The notes below the pieces were generated by a model. It was not told the origin of the DNA, did not search any database, and saw only the letters and a list, made by a program, of their open reading frames with translations. Of a DNA stretch of 12,602 nucleotides, positions 1 through 6,329 are shown piece by piece. Source of the stretch: an uncultured Oscillospiraceae bacterium (GTDB taxonomy: Bacteria; Bacillota; Clostridia; Oscillospirales; Oscillospiraceae); the NCBI GenBank assembly GCA_934565425.1, contig CAKTHW010000041.1, forward strand, positions 1 to 12,602, read 5' to 3'. Numbering within the stretch: the first letter of the stretch is position 1; each line of letters starts with the position of its first letter. A program made the translations under genes and the position numbers.

Positions 1-572
1 ACTATGACCAGTGCAGCCAGTCCGTGCAGGCGCGCATCACCAACTATGATGCCCTGAAACAGGCGGAAAAACAGATCAAGAAGACGGCTAAGCTGGATGA
101 AGAATACAAGAAACAGGCGGAGTCGGTGGTCAAGGGCATCCAAGCTCTGGGCACGGTGACCTTGAACAGTAAGAGCCAGCTGGATCAGTTGACCGCTCAG
201 TACAAAGCGCTGCCCAAGGATTGCCAGGCCTATGTGACCAACTATGACACGCTGAAAGCCGGCAATGCCAGCTATGAAAAGCTGAAGAAGCAGTACGATG
301 CGGATCAGAAGGCTGCGGCCGAAAAAGCTGCCGCACAGAAAGCTGCACAGCAAAAGGCTCAGCAGTCCAAGAAAAACAGCTCTGGCGGTTGGGAGAACTC
401 CTCTGGCAACGGCAAGACCTCTTCCGTTGGCGGCACCGTCTACTGGACGCCTGGCGGCTCGGTGTATCACAAGCGCACCAGCTGCCCGTCCCTGGCGCGT
501 TCCAAGACCATTTATTCCGGTTCTGTGGCGCAGTCTGGGAAATCCCGTGGCTGCAAGAATTGCTGTAAGTAA
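1..572 (+). CDS. Partial surface-type protein with C-terminal Cys/His (zinc-like) domain
   Basis: The frame is open to the left edge of the window, so the 5' end is missing; the first in-frame start-like codon (GTG at 24) has no ribosome binding site and is probably internal. About 190 residues are visible. Two imperfect repeats built on TNYDALK and TNYDTLK resemble the helical repeats seen in secreted Firmicutes proteins. An Ala/Lys/Gln-rich, probably coiled-coil stretch follows, then a Ser/Gly-rich linker. The last 45 residues contain VYWTPGGSVYH, a CPSLARS segment and a terminal CKNCC. That pattern (YxTxxGxxYH, Cys, SK, CxxC) is the Ada-like metal-binding tail found at the C-terminus of many secreted Clostridia proteins and is inferred to bind zinc. 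It ends in TAA just before an intrinsic terminator. Function is unknown; a structural or cell-envelope role is only a guess. Confidence 0.75.
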   Translation, partial: YDQCSQSVQARITNYDALKQAEKQIKKTAKLDEEYKKQAESVVKGIQALGTVTLNSKSQLDQLTAQYKALPKDCQAYVTNYDTLKAGNASYEKLKKQYDADQKAAAEKAAAQKAAQQKAQQSKKNSSGGWENSSGNGKTSSVGGTVYWTPGGSVYHKRTSCPSLARSKTIYSGSVAQSGKSRGCKNCCK

Positions 573-592
573 CTACATAATATCATACCCAA

Positions 593-622
593 AAGGACAC
601 CTCTTTAGAGGTGTCCTTCTTT
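593..622 (+). terminator. Intrinsic terminator after the partial surface-type gene
   Basis: An 11-bp perfect stem (593-603 with 608-618, AAGGACACCTC) closes a TTTA loop and is followed by CTTT. It begins about 20 bases after the TAA stop, which fits Rho-independent termination of the first gene. Confidence 0.85.
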
Positions 623-648
623 ACGCTGTGGCGAACATTTGCTATACT
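620..648 (+). promoter_or_regulatory. Candidate promoter for coaBC
   Basis: A TATACT -10 box (643-648) lies 17 bases after a weak TTTACG -35 box (620-625), directly behind the terminator and about 37 bases before the coaBC start. The -35 box matches consensus at only four of six positions, so this is an inference from position and spacing. Confidence 0.45.
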
Positions 649-684
649 AAGACCAATCCAAATGCAGACAGAGGAGGTACTGCT

Positions 685-1884
685 ATGTTACAGGGAAAGA
701 CGGTGGTGCTGGGGGTCACCGGCGGGATCGCCGCGTATAAAATGCCCAACCTGGCTTCCGCTCTGGTGAAGCTGGGGTGCAATGTGCAGGTGCTCATGAC
801 CCAGAACGCCACGCAATTTATCACGGCGGTGACCTTTGAGACGCTGACCGGCAACAAGGCGTTGGTGGACACCTTCGACCGGAATTTCTCCTTCCAGGTG
901 GAGCATATCGCCGTGGCCGACCAGGCGGACCTGGTGATGATCGCGCCTGCCACCGCCAACGTCATCGCCAAGCTGGCCCACGGCCTGGCGGACGATATGC
1001 TGACCACCACCGTGTTGGCCTGCAACTGCCCCAAAATTGTGGTGCCGGCCATGAACACCAAGATGTACGAGAATCCGGTGACCCAGGACAACCTGAACAT
1101 CCTGCGGCACTACGGCTGGGAGGTGGTGGAGCCTGCCAGCGGGTATCTGGCCTGCGGCGCCGTGGGCAAGGGAAAGCTGCCGGAGCCGGAGGCGCTGCTG
1201 CAGGTCATCCTCCACGATCTGGCCCATGAGAAGGATATGGTGGGGAAAAAGGTGCTGGTCACCGCTGGCCCCACCCAGGAGGCGTTGGACCCGGTGCGCT
1301 ACCTCACCAACCACTCCAGCGGCAAGATGGGCTACGCCATCGCCCAGGCGGCGGCACGGCGTGGGGCACAGGTGACATTGGTCTCCGGGCCGGTGGCGTT
1401 GAAGCGGCTGCCCTATGTGGAGACGGTGGACGTGGTGTCTGCGCAGGAGATGTTCGAAGCGGTGACGACACGTGCGGCGGAGCAGGACATTATCATCAAA
1501 GCGGCTGCCGTGGCAGATTATCGGCCGACGGTGGTGGCAGAGGACAAGATGAAGAAGTCCGATGACGCCCTGTCCATCCCGCTGGAACGCACCCAGGACA
1601 TTCTGGGCTGGCTGGGACAACACCGGCAGCCGGGGCAGTTTTTGTGTGGGTTCTCCATGGAGACTCAGAACATGGTGGAAAACTCCCGCAAAAAGCTGGA
1701 GAAGAAGCGGGTGGACATGATCGCCGCCAACAATCTGAAGGTGGAAGGTGCCGGCTTCGGCGTGGACACCAATCTGCTGACCCTCATTACCAAGGACGGG
1801 ATGGACGAGCTGCCCATGGTGACCAAAGAGGCGGCGGCTGACTTGCTGTTAGACAGTATTTTGAAGCGGATGGAGGAGAAATGA
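685..1884 (+). CDS. coaBC: Bifunctional phosphopantothenoylcysteine decarboxylase / phosphopantothenate-cysteine ligase
   Basis: CoaBC performs two cytosolic steps of coenzyme A synthesis: the ligase half (CoaB) joins cysteine to 4'-phosphopantothenate using a nucleotide triphosphate, and the flavoprotein half (CoaC) decarboxylates the product to phosphopantetheine. The 399-residue length is normal. The CoaC half (about 1-180) has the GVTGGIAAYK flavin-binding start, active-site His74 in EHIAVADQADL, the PAMN motif (Asn124) and the GYLACGxxGKGK substrate loop (Cys157). The CoaB half (about 190-399) has VTAGPTQEALDPVRYLTNHS, AAAVADYRP, a KMKK segment and AANN. The ATG at 685 is preceded by GAGGAGG at 671-677; the frame is open further upstream, but those codons overlap the previous gene and the terminator. 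It is translationally coupled to the hydrolase by an ATGA overlap. No key residue is missing. Confidence 0.97.
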   Translation: MLQGKTVVLGVTGGIAAYKMPNLASALVKLGCNVQVLMTQNATQFITAVTFETLTGNKALVDTFDRNFSFQVEHIAVADQADLVMIAPATANVIAKLAHGLADDMLTTTVLACNCPKIVVPAMNTKMYENPVTQDNLNILRHYGWEVVEPASGYLACGAVGKGKLPEPEALLQVILHDLAHEKDMVGKKVLVTAGPTQEALDPVRYLTNHSSGKMGYAIAQAAARRGAQVTLVSGPVALKRLPYVETVDVVSAQEMFEAVTTRAAEQDIIIKAAAVADYRPTVVAEDKMKKSDDALSIPLERTQDILGWLGQHRQPGQFLCGFSMETQNMVENSRKKLEKKRVDMIAANNLKVEGAGFGVDTNLLTLITKDGMDELPMVTKEAAADLLLDSILKRMEEK

Positions 1885-2591
1885 TGGAACAGCGGAAAGA
1901 GTTGCTGTGCGGCCTTCCGGCATTGGTGCTGGGAGCGCCGTCGGAGCGGGTGTTCTTCTATGTCCACGGCAAAATGGGCAGCAAGGAGGAAGCGCTGGAC
2001 TTTGCAGAAGTGGCAGACGCCCACGGCTGGCAGGTGGTGTCCATCGACCTGCCGGAACACGGGGAGCGGAAGGGCTTGCCGGAGCCGTTCACGCCCGTCC
2101 AGATCAGCCCGGAGCTGCAAACGGTGTATCAGACCCTGCGCAGCCGGTGGAAAACGGTAGGGCTGTACGCCACCAGTATGGGCGCTTGGTTCAGTATGCA
2201 GGCGCTGCCGGGGGAGGAGCTGGAACGGTGCCTGTTCGCCTCGCCGGTGGTGGATCTGTGCCAGCTCATCGAGAAGACCATGGCGTGGAGTGGCGTGACC
2301 CTGGAACAGCTGGAGCGGGAAGGGGAAGTGCTGGCGGAAAACGGCGAGCGGTTTTCTTGGTCGGTGTACGCCGATGCCAAAGCCCACCCGGTCACCCGCT
2401 GGGCGCCCCGCACCACCATCTGTTTTGGTGAGCTGGATCACCTGACCGACCTGGCTACGGTCGAGGATTTTGTGGAGCGGTTCCACTGCGAATTTTGCCT
2501 GCGGAAGGGCGGACGGCACTGGTTCCACACAGAGGAAGACTGCCAGCTGCTGCGGGCGTGGGAGACCCGCTTTTTGACCGATCAAGCATAA
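1881..2591 (+). CDS. Alpha/beta hydrolase fold protein
   Basis: A 236-residue cytosolic protein with the alpha/beta hydrolase layout: an early FFYVHGKMGSKEEA oxyanion region (about 25-38), the DLPEHGER strand turn (about 56-63), a nucleophile elbow YATSMGAW with Ser99 (AxSxG rather than GxSxG), a likely acid Asp186 in FGELDHL, and a likely base His213 in GGRHWFH. The triad order and spacing fit the family; the substrate (ester, peptide or thioester) cannot be read from the sequence. The first ATG overlaps the coaBC stop as ATGA and follows GGAGGA at 1872-1877, so it is translated as part of the coaBC operon. A second in-frame ATG follows immediately. The link to coenzyme A metabolism is positional only. 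Confidence 0.88.
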   Translation: MMEQRKELLCGLPALVLGAPSERVFFYVHGKMGSKEEALDFAEVADAHGWQVVSIDLPEHGERKGLPEPFTPVQISPELQTVYQTLRSRWKTVGLYATSMGAWFSMQALPGEELERCLFASPVVDLCQLIEKTMAWSGVTLEQLEREGEVLAENGERFSWSVYADAKAHPVTRWAPRTTICFGELDHLTDLATVEDFVERFHCEFCLRKGGRHWFHTEEDCQLLRAWETRFLTDQA

Positions 2592-2592
2592 G

Positions 2593-2630
2593 AAAACTGC
2601 CTCGGAAGCGGATTCCGAGGCAGTTTTTTT
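2593..2630. terminator. Bidirectional terminator between convergent operons
   Basis: A 15-bp perfect stem (2593-2607 with 2613-2627, core ACTGCCTCGGAA) closes a GCGGA loop. A T-run follows on the + strand (2624-2630), and the A-run at 2593-2596 gives a T-run on the - strand. It lies between the hydrolase stop and the ABC ATPase stop and can serve both. Confidence 0.93.
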
Positions 2631-2646
2631 AGATTTGAAAAGCGAA

Positions 2647-3441
2647 TCAAGCCAGGATAGCCTTGTCGTTGGCGAATTCTTCGCCGCTGACCACTTCGAA
2701 CTGGTGCATCAGGTCGGGGACGGTCAGCTTCTGCTTGTCCTCGCCGGAGATGTCCAGGATGACCTTGCCCTCATGCATCATGATGAGCCGGTTGCCATGG
2801 GCAATGGCGTCCTTCATGTTGTGGGTGACCATCATAGCGGTCAGATTCTGATCCCGGATGATGCGGTCGGTGGTGTGCAGCACCTTCTCTGCGGTCTTGG
2901 GGTCCAGTGCCGCCGTGTGCTCGTCCAGCAGCAGCAGCTTGGGCTTGCGCAGGGTGGCCATGAGCAGGGTCAGCGCCTGACGCTGGCCGCCGGAGAGCAG
3001 GCCGACCTTGGCGGTCAGGCGGTCTTCCAGACCCAGGTCCAGCTCCTTCAGCAGTTCCCGGTAGTGTTCCCGTTCTGTCTTGGTGACGCCCCACTTCAGG
3101 CCACGACGGGAGCCGCGGCGAGCGGCCAGAGCCAGGTTTTCGTCGATGCCCAGGATGGCAGCGGTGCCGGTCATGGGGTCCTGGAACACTCGCCCCAGGT
3201 AAGCGGCTCGCTTGTGCTCAGGAACGCCGGTGACGTTCTGACCGTCGATGAGGATGGTGCCTTCGTCCACCGGCCACACGCCGGCGACGGCGTTCAGGGT
3301 GGTGGATTTGCCGGCGCCGTTGCCGCCGATGATGGTGCAGAAATCCCCGTCGTCTAAGTGGAGGTTTACGCCGTCCAGCGCTACCTTTTCGTTGATGGTG
3401 CCGGGGTTGAATGTCTTGTGAACATTGATGAGATCAAGCAT
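2647..3441 (-). CDS. ABC transporter ATP-binding protein (TrpZ / COG1101 type)
   Basis: This is the cytosolic ATPase that would power the importer encoded with the two upstream genes. At 264 residues it has a complete nucleotide-binding domain: Walker A GGNGAGKST (39-47), Q-loop Gln87, signature LSGGQ (149-153), Walker B LLLLD with catalytic Glu174 (169-174), the LDP D-loop and H-loop His207. The ATG overlaps the end of the permease gene by 8 bases, a sign of translational coupling; the Shine-Dalgarno (AGGGAG-like, about 3452-3457) is modest. It is the last gene of the operon and runs into the shared terminator. COG1101-type ATPases pair with COG4120 permeases and COG2984 binding proteins, often described as tryptophan/tyrosine-type importers. 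The substrate here is not determinable. Confidence 0.93.
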   Translation of the reverse strand: MLDLINVHKTFNPGTINEKVALDGVNLHLDDGDFCTIIGGNGAGKSTTLNAVAGVWPVDEGTILIDGQNVTGVPEHKRAAYLGRVFQDPMTGTAAILGIDENLALAARRGSRRGLKWGVTKTEREHYRELLKELDLGLEDRLTAKVGLLSGGQRQALTLLMATLRKPKLLLLDEHTAALDPKTAEKVLHTTDRIIRDQNLTAMMVTHNMKDAIAHGNRLIMMHEGKVILDISGEDKQKLTVPDLMHQFEVVSGEEFANDKAILA

Positions 3442-4378
3442 TGTTCTGCGCTCCCTTCTTTGCCGCCTTCTTGAAGGAGGACTTGGATTGACCCTTGAGG
3501 TAGGGGACGGCCAGGAAGATGGCCACGATGACTGCGGTGAACAGCTTCAGGTCGTTGGAGGGCAGCTTGAGCCAGAGGACGATGCCCACCACGATGTAGT
3601 AGATGATGCCGCCGATGACCACGAAGGACAGCTTGCCGAAGAAGTTCAGGTGCTTGCCCAGCAGCGCTTCGCCGATGACCTCGCCGATGATGACCGCGGC
3701 CAGGCCGATGACGATGGCGCCGCGGCCCATGTTGATGTCGGCAAACCCCTGATACTGTGCCATGAAACCGCCGGACAGGGCGACGAGAGCGTTGGACAGG
3801 CTCAGCGCGATGACCTTGGTGACGCTGATGTTGATGCCCTGTGCCTTACTCATAGCCGGGTTGCAGCCAGTGGCGCGGATGGCACTGCCCTGTTCGGTGC
3901 CGAAGTACCAGTAGAGGGCCATGATGACGATGGCGATGAGCACCAGGGCGATGAGGATGGAAGCGGTGATCTTCCGGGAGGAGAGGAGCAGGGGATACTG
4001 ATCCACACTGACGGCCAGGTTGGCCATGCCCATGATGTTCAGGTTGATGGAGTACAGGGCGATCTGGGTCAGGATGCCGGCCAGGATGGGCGGGATGCCC
4101 AGGAGGGTGTGGAGCAGGCCGGTGATGAGACCGGCGGCCAGACCTGCCAGGATGGCGATGAGCAGGGCAGCAGGGACGGACCAGCCGTGGAGGATGAGCA
4201 CCACGGTGACGGCACCGCCGGTGGCAAAGCTGCCGTCTACGGTCAGGTCAGCGAAGTCCAGCAGGCGGAAGGTGATGTAGACCCCCAAGGCCATCAGGCC
4301 CCAAATGAGGCCCTGTGCCACGTTGCCGGGCATAGCGCCCAACAGATTTAAGGGGTTGAGGGAAGCAAGATAAGACAT
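3434..4378 (-). CDS. ABC transporter permease (TrpY / COG4120 type)
   Basis: A 314-residue integral membrane protein that would form the translocation channel. Long hydrophobic segments recur through the chain (for example about 22-40, 53-105, 140-155 and 190-245), about eight or nine helices in all. The conserved FRLLDFADLTVDGSF stretch near residues 37-51 is typical of this permease family, which is related to branched-chain amino acid permeases. The C-terminus is Lys-rich and presumably cytosolic. The ATG at 4378 has a strong AGGAGG at 4386-4391 with seven-base spacing. It lies 209 bases downstream of the binding-protein gene, separated by a hairpin, and overlaps the ATPase gene by 8 bases. 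Confidence 0.93.
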   Translation of the reverse strand: MSYLASLNPLNLLGAMPGNVAQGLIWGLMALGVYITFRLLDFADLTVDGSFATGGAVTVVLILHGWSVPAALLIAILAGLAAGLITGLLHTLLGIPPILAGILTQIALYSINLNIMGMANLAVSVDQYPLLLSSRKITASILIALVLIAIVIMALYWYFGTEQGSAIRATGCNPAMSKAQGINISVTKVIALSLSNALVALSGGFMAQYQGFADINMGRGAIVIGLAAVIIGEVIGEALLGKHLNFFGKLSFVVIGGIIYYIVVGIVLWLKLPSNDLKLFTAVIVAIFLAVPYLKGQSKSSFKKAAKKGAQNNA

Positions 4379-4467
4379 AACGGTTCCTCCTCAATAGTTG
4401 TAGGATAACGGTGACAAAACTGGATGAAAATGCAAGAGAAAACCCAGGATGTCGAAAAACAGGCATG

Positions 4468-4493
4468 GGGGTGCCATGGGAACATGGCACCCC
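4468..4493 (-). terminator. Intercistronic hairpin between binding-protein and permease genes
   Basis: A perfect 11-bp stem (4468-4478 with 4483-4493, GGGGTGCCATG) has a four-base loop. On the - strand it follows the binding-protein stop by about 95 bases, and a T5 tract comes about 8 bases later. That looks like a leaky terminator or an mRNA-stabilising hairpin, a common way to make more binding protein than permease from one transcript. The offset T-tract makes strong termination unlikely. Confidence 0.6.
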
Positions 4494-4587
4494 GATCCTT
4501 TTGGTGTATAGGAAAGAGAAAAGATAGAAAACTGTAACTTAAATCGATGAAAGTATGCAGTTTTGTTGGTTTGCGAAAGGGTTTAGA

Positions 4588-5622
4588 TTACTTTTCCACT
4601 TCGATAGCCACGTAGTCAGAGGGAACCTTGACGCCCAGCTTTTCACAGCGATCTGCCATGTACTGATAGGTGGTCTTGGGTGCGAACTGAATTTCGGTGG
4701 TAGCGGGGTCAGCGCCGTTGACCAGGACTTCGTATGCCATGTTGCCGGTGACGACACCCAGGTCATAGTAGTCGATGGATAGGGTTGCCACGCCGCAGCC
4801 GGTGCAGATGCCGGATTCGCCAGCGACGATGGGCACCTTAGCAGGTTCGGCGATGTTGTTGATGGATTCGGCACAGGAAGCAGCGGTGTTGTCGGTGGGG
4901 ACATACAGGACATCGCTCTCGTCACAAGCGGTCTTGGTGACGGCTGCTACGTCGTTGCTGTCGGCGAAGGTGTATTCCTTGCAGGTGTAGCCAGCGTCAG
5001 TCAGATACTTGGTGATCTCGGTGGACTGATACTTGGAGTTGGGTTCTGCGGAGCAGTACAGGATACCCACGTTCTTCTTGTCAGGGAACAGGGTCTTGAT
5101 CATCTCAGCCTGCTTGTCCAGAGGAGCCAGGTCGGCGGTGCCGGTGACATTGGTGCCAGTGGTGCCCTTCCAATCGGCGATGGACAGTGCAGTGCCGTAG
5201 TCGGTGACAGAGGTGCCCAGGATGGGAATGGAGTTGGTGGCAGCGGTGGCAGCCTGCAGAGCGGGAGTGGCGTTAGCCATGATCAGGTCCACATTGCTGG
5301 AGACGAACTGGTTGCAGATGGTGGCGCAGGTGGCGGAGTCGCCAGCGGCGTTCTGTTCAACGAACTTGACCTTGTCGCCCAGCTTTTCAGTCAGAGCGTC
5401 CTTAAAGCCCTTGGTGGCGGCGTCCAGCGCATTGTGCTGAACCAGCTGGCAGATGCCGATGGTATAAGTCTTGTCGCCGGTGGCAGCAGCGGAGCCGGAA
5501 GCGGCAGGTGCGGCGGAGCCGGCGGGGGTGCTGGTGGTGGCAGAGTTGCCGCCGCAGGCGGACAATGCCAAGGTCATGGCACAAGCCAGAAGCAGGGCCA
5601 AAAGCTTAGATTGTTTTTTCAT
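4588..5622 (-). CDS. ABC transporter substrate-binding lipoprotein (TrpX / COG2984 type)
   Basis: A 344-residue extracytoplasmic binding protein. It begins with MKKQSK, a hydrophobic signal core and the lipobox LSAC, with Cys23 as the predicted lipidated residue. A Ala/Ser/Thr-rich linker (about 24-50) tethers the domain to the membrane. The mature part (TYTIGICQLVQHNALDAATK onward) matches the two-lobed binding proteins of the COG2984 / PF04392 family, with the characteristic IPILGTSVTDY and KNVGILYCSAEPNS segments. It is the first gene of the operon; the ATG has AGGAGG at 5633-5638. The transcript should start near 5695 from a perfect promoter. Relatives are linked to aromatic amino acid uptake, but the ligand is not provable here. 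Confidence 0.94.
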   Translation of the reverse strand: MKKQSKLLALLLACAMTLALSACGGNSATTSTPAGSAAPAASGSAAATGDKTYTIGICQLVQHNALDAATKGFKDALTEKLGDKVKFVEQNAAGDSATCATICNQFVSSNVDLIMANATPALQAATAATNSIPILGTSVTDYGTALSIADWKGTTGTNVTGTADLAPLDKQAEMIKTLFPDKKNVGILYCSAEPNSKYQSTEITKYLTDAGYTCKEYTFADSNDVAAVTKTACDESDVLYVPTDNTAASCAESINNIAEPAKVPIVAGESGICTGCGVATLSIDYYDLGVVTGNMAYEVLVNGADPATTEIQFAPKTTYQYMADRCEKLGVKVPSDYVAIEVEK

Positions 5623-5658
5623 GGTAGTGATTCCTCCTATTTACTTTCTCAATATGAT

Positions 5659-5685
5659 GCTTTTATGTAGCACCGCTTTTATGTA
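5659..5685 (-). repeat. Direct repeat in the leader of the ABC operon
   Basis: GCTTTTATGTA occurs twice, at 5659-5669 and 5675-5685, with a 16-base period. It lies between the expected transcription start and the ribosome binding site of the binding-protein gene. It could be a tandem operator or an RNA element; the regulator is unknown. Confidence 0.45.
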
Positions 5686-5701
5686 CGAAAGTGATATTGT
5701 C

Positions 5702-5730
5702 ATTATAGGCGCGCCACCTATCAATGTCAA
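5702..5730 (-). promoter_or_regulatory. Perfect consensus sigma-A promoter of the ABC importer operon
   Basis: On the - strand, TTGACA (5725-5730) and TATAAT (5702-5707) are both exact consensus, separated by 17 bases. The binding-protein ATG is about 80 bases downstream, giving a leader of about 70 bases. Strong basal transcription is expected unless repressed. Confidence 0.9.
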
Positions 5731-5825
5731 GGGAAAAATAGCTGTAAAAGCGGAAAATGGACGAGATGAAATTGGACGTTCTGCCCAAACGATGCGGGGA
5801 ATGAGTGGAAACGGTGGAAGAAGAA

Positions 5826-5853
5826 AGAAAAAGTGCCGGGCAAAATGCCCGGC
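5826..5853 (-). terminator. Terminator downstream of the recombinase-SpoVT ORF
   Basis: A 7-bp GC stem GCCGGGC (5835-5841 with 5847-5853) has a five-base loop. On the - strand it is followed by ACTTTTTCTTTCTT. It starts about 24 bases after the TGA and is probably the native spoVT terminator. Confidence 0.85.
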
Positions 5854-5876
5854 GAAATGAGTCTTGCGGGCATCGT

Positions 5877-6329
5877 TCACCCTTCCATGTGGCGTCCCAG
5901 GAAGCCGGAGATGGTCTCCAGCAGGGTCCGTTCGGTCTCACCGGGAACCCAGCTCCCTTCGGTGTCCGCCAGCAGCAGACAGCCCAGCACATCGCCCTGG
6001 GCGATGATGGGGGCGGCCAGGGAGACAAAAAGGCCGGATTTACTCTCCGTGACCAGGAAGGGGGCTGCGCCGGCCTGGTGCTCGTAGAGCTGACGAGATT
6101 CCAGGATGTTCTCCAGGGTAGGGGAGATAGGTTTCTCCATCCATTCCCGCCGCACCAGACCAGCCAGGGCGATGATGCTGTCCCGGTCGGTGATGATGGC
6201 AGGCTGATGAACGGTCTTGTGGACGGTTTCGCAGATCTGGCTGGCAAATTCGCTCAGGCCGCCCATCATGGAGTATTTTTTGAAGATGACTTCCCCGTCC
6301 TTGTCCGTGTAGATCTCCAACGGGTCGCC
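5877..6329 (-). pseudogene. spoVT: 3' part of spoVT (C-terminal 150 codons) lacking its DNA-binding N-terminus
   Basis: SpoVT is a sporulation transcription regulator, sigma-G dependent in Bacillus, with an N-terminal AbrB-type swapped-hairpin DNA-binding domain and a C-terminal GAF-like domain. From memory of the family, the full protein has about 178-180 residues and a REGDPLEIFVDRDGEVILKK region starting near residue 29. Here the match starts at GDPLEIYTDKDGEV and continues to the natural end (ETISGFLGRHMEG). About 30 N-terminal residues, including the GRVVIPKEIRR DNA-contacting segment, are absent, and the preceding sequence is recombinase. The 5' part, expected on the - strand to the right, is not in the window. 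The gene may be restored by excision, or it may be a permanently broken remnant. Confidence 0.85.

Noticed and set aside
298..684. Upstream extension of the coaBC frame to an earlier start
   Set aside because: It overlaps the previous gene and the terminator, and CoaBC homology starts at the ATG at 685, which has a good ribosome binding site.
688..1623. Long antisense open frame (about 311 codons) opposite coaBC
   Set aside because: His/Arg/Leu-rich composition with no family features; it is a shadow of the GC-rich coaBC codons.
3425..4351. Long + strand open frame (about 308 codons) opposite the permease
   Set aside because: Asp/Gly/Gln/His-rich shadow of a permease gene that has clear membrane segments and a ribosome binding site.
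5623..5700. T-box or amino acid riboswitch ahead of the importer operon
   Set aside because: The leader is only about 70 bases, with no terminator or T-box sequence.
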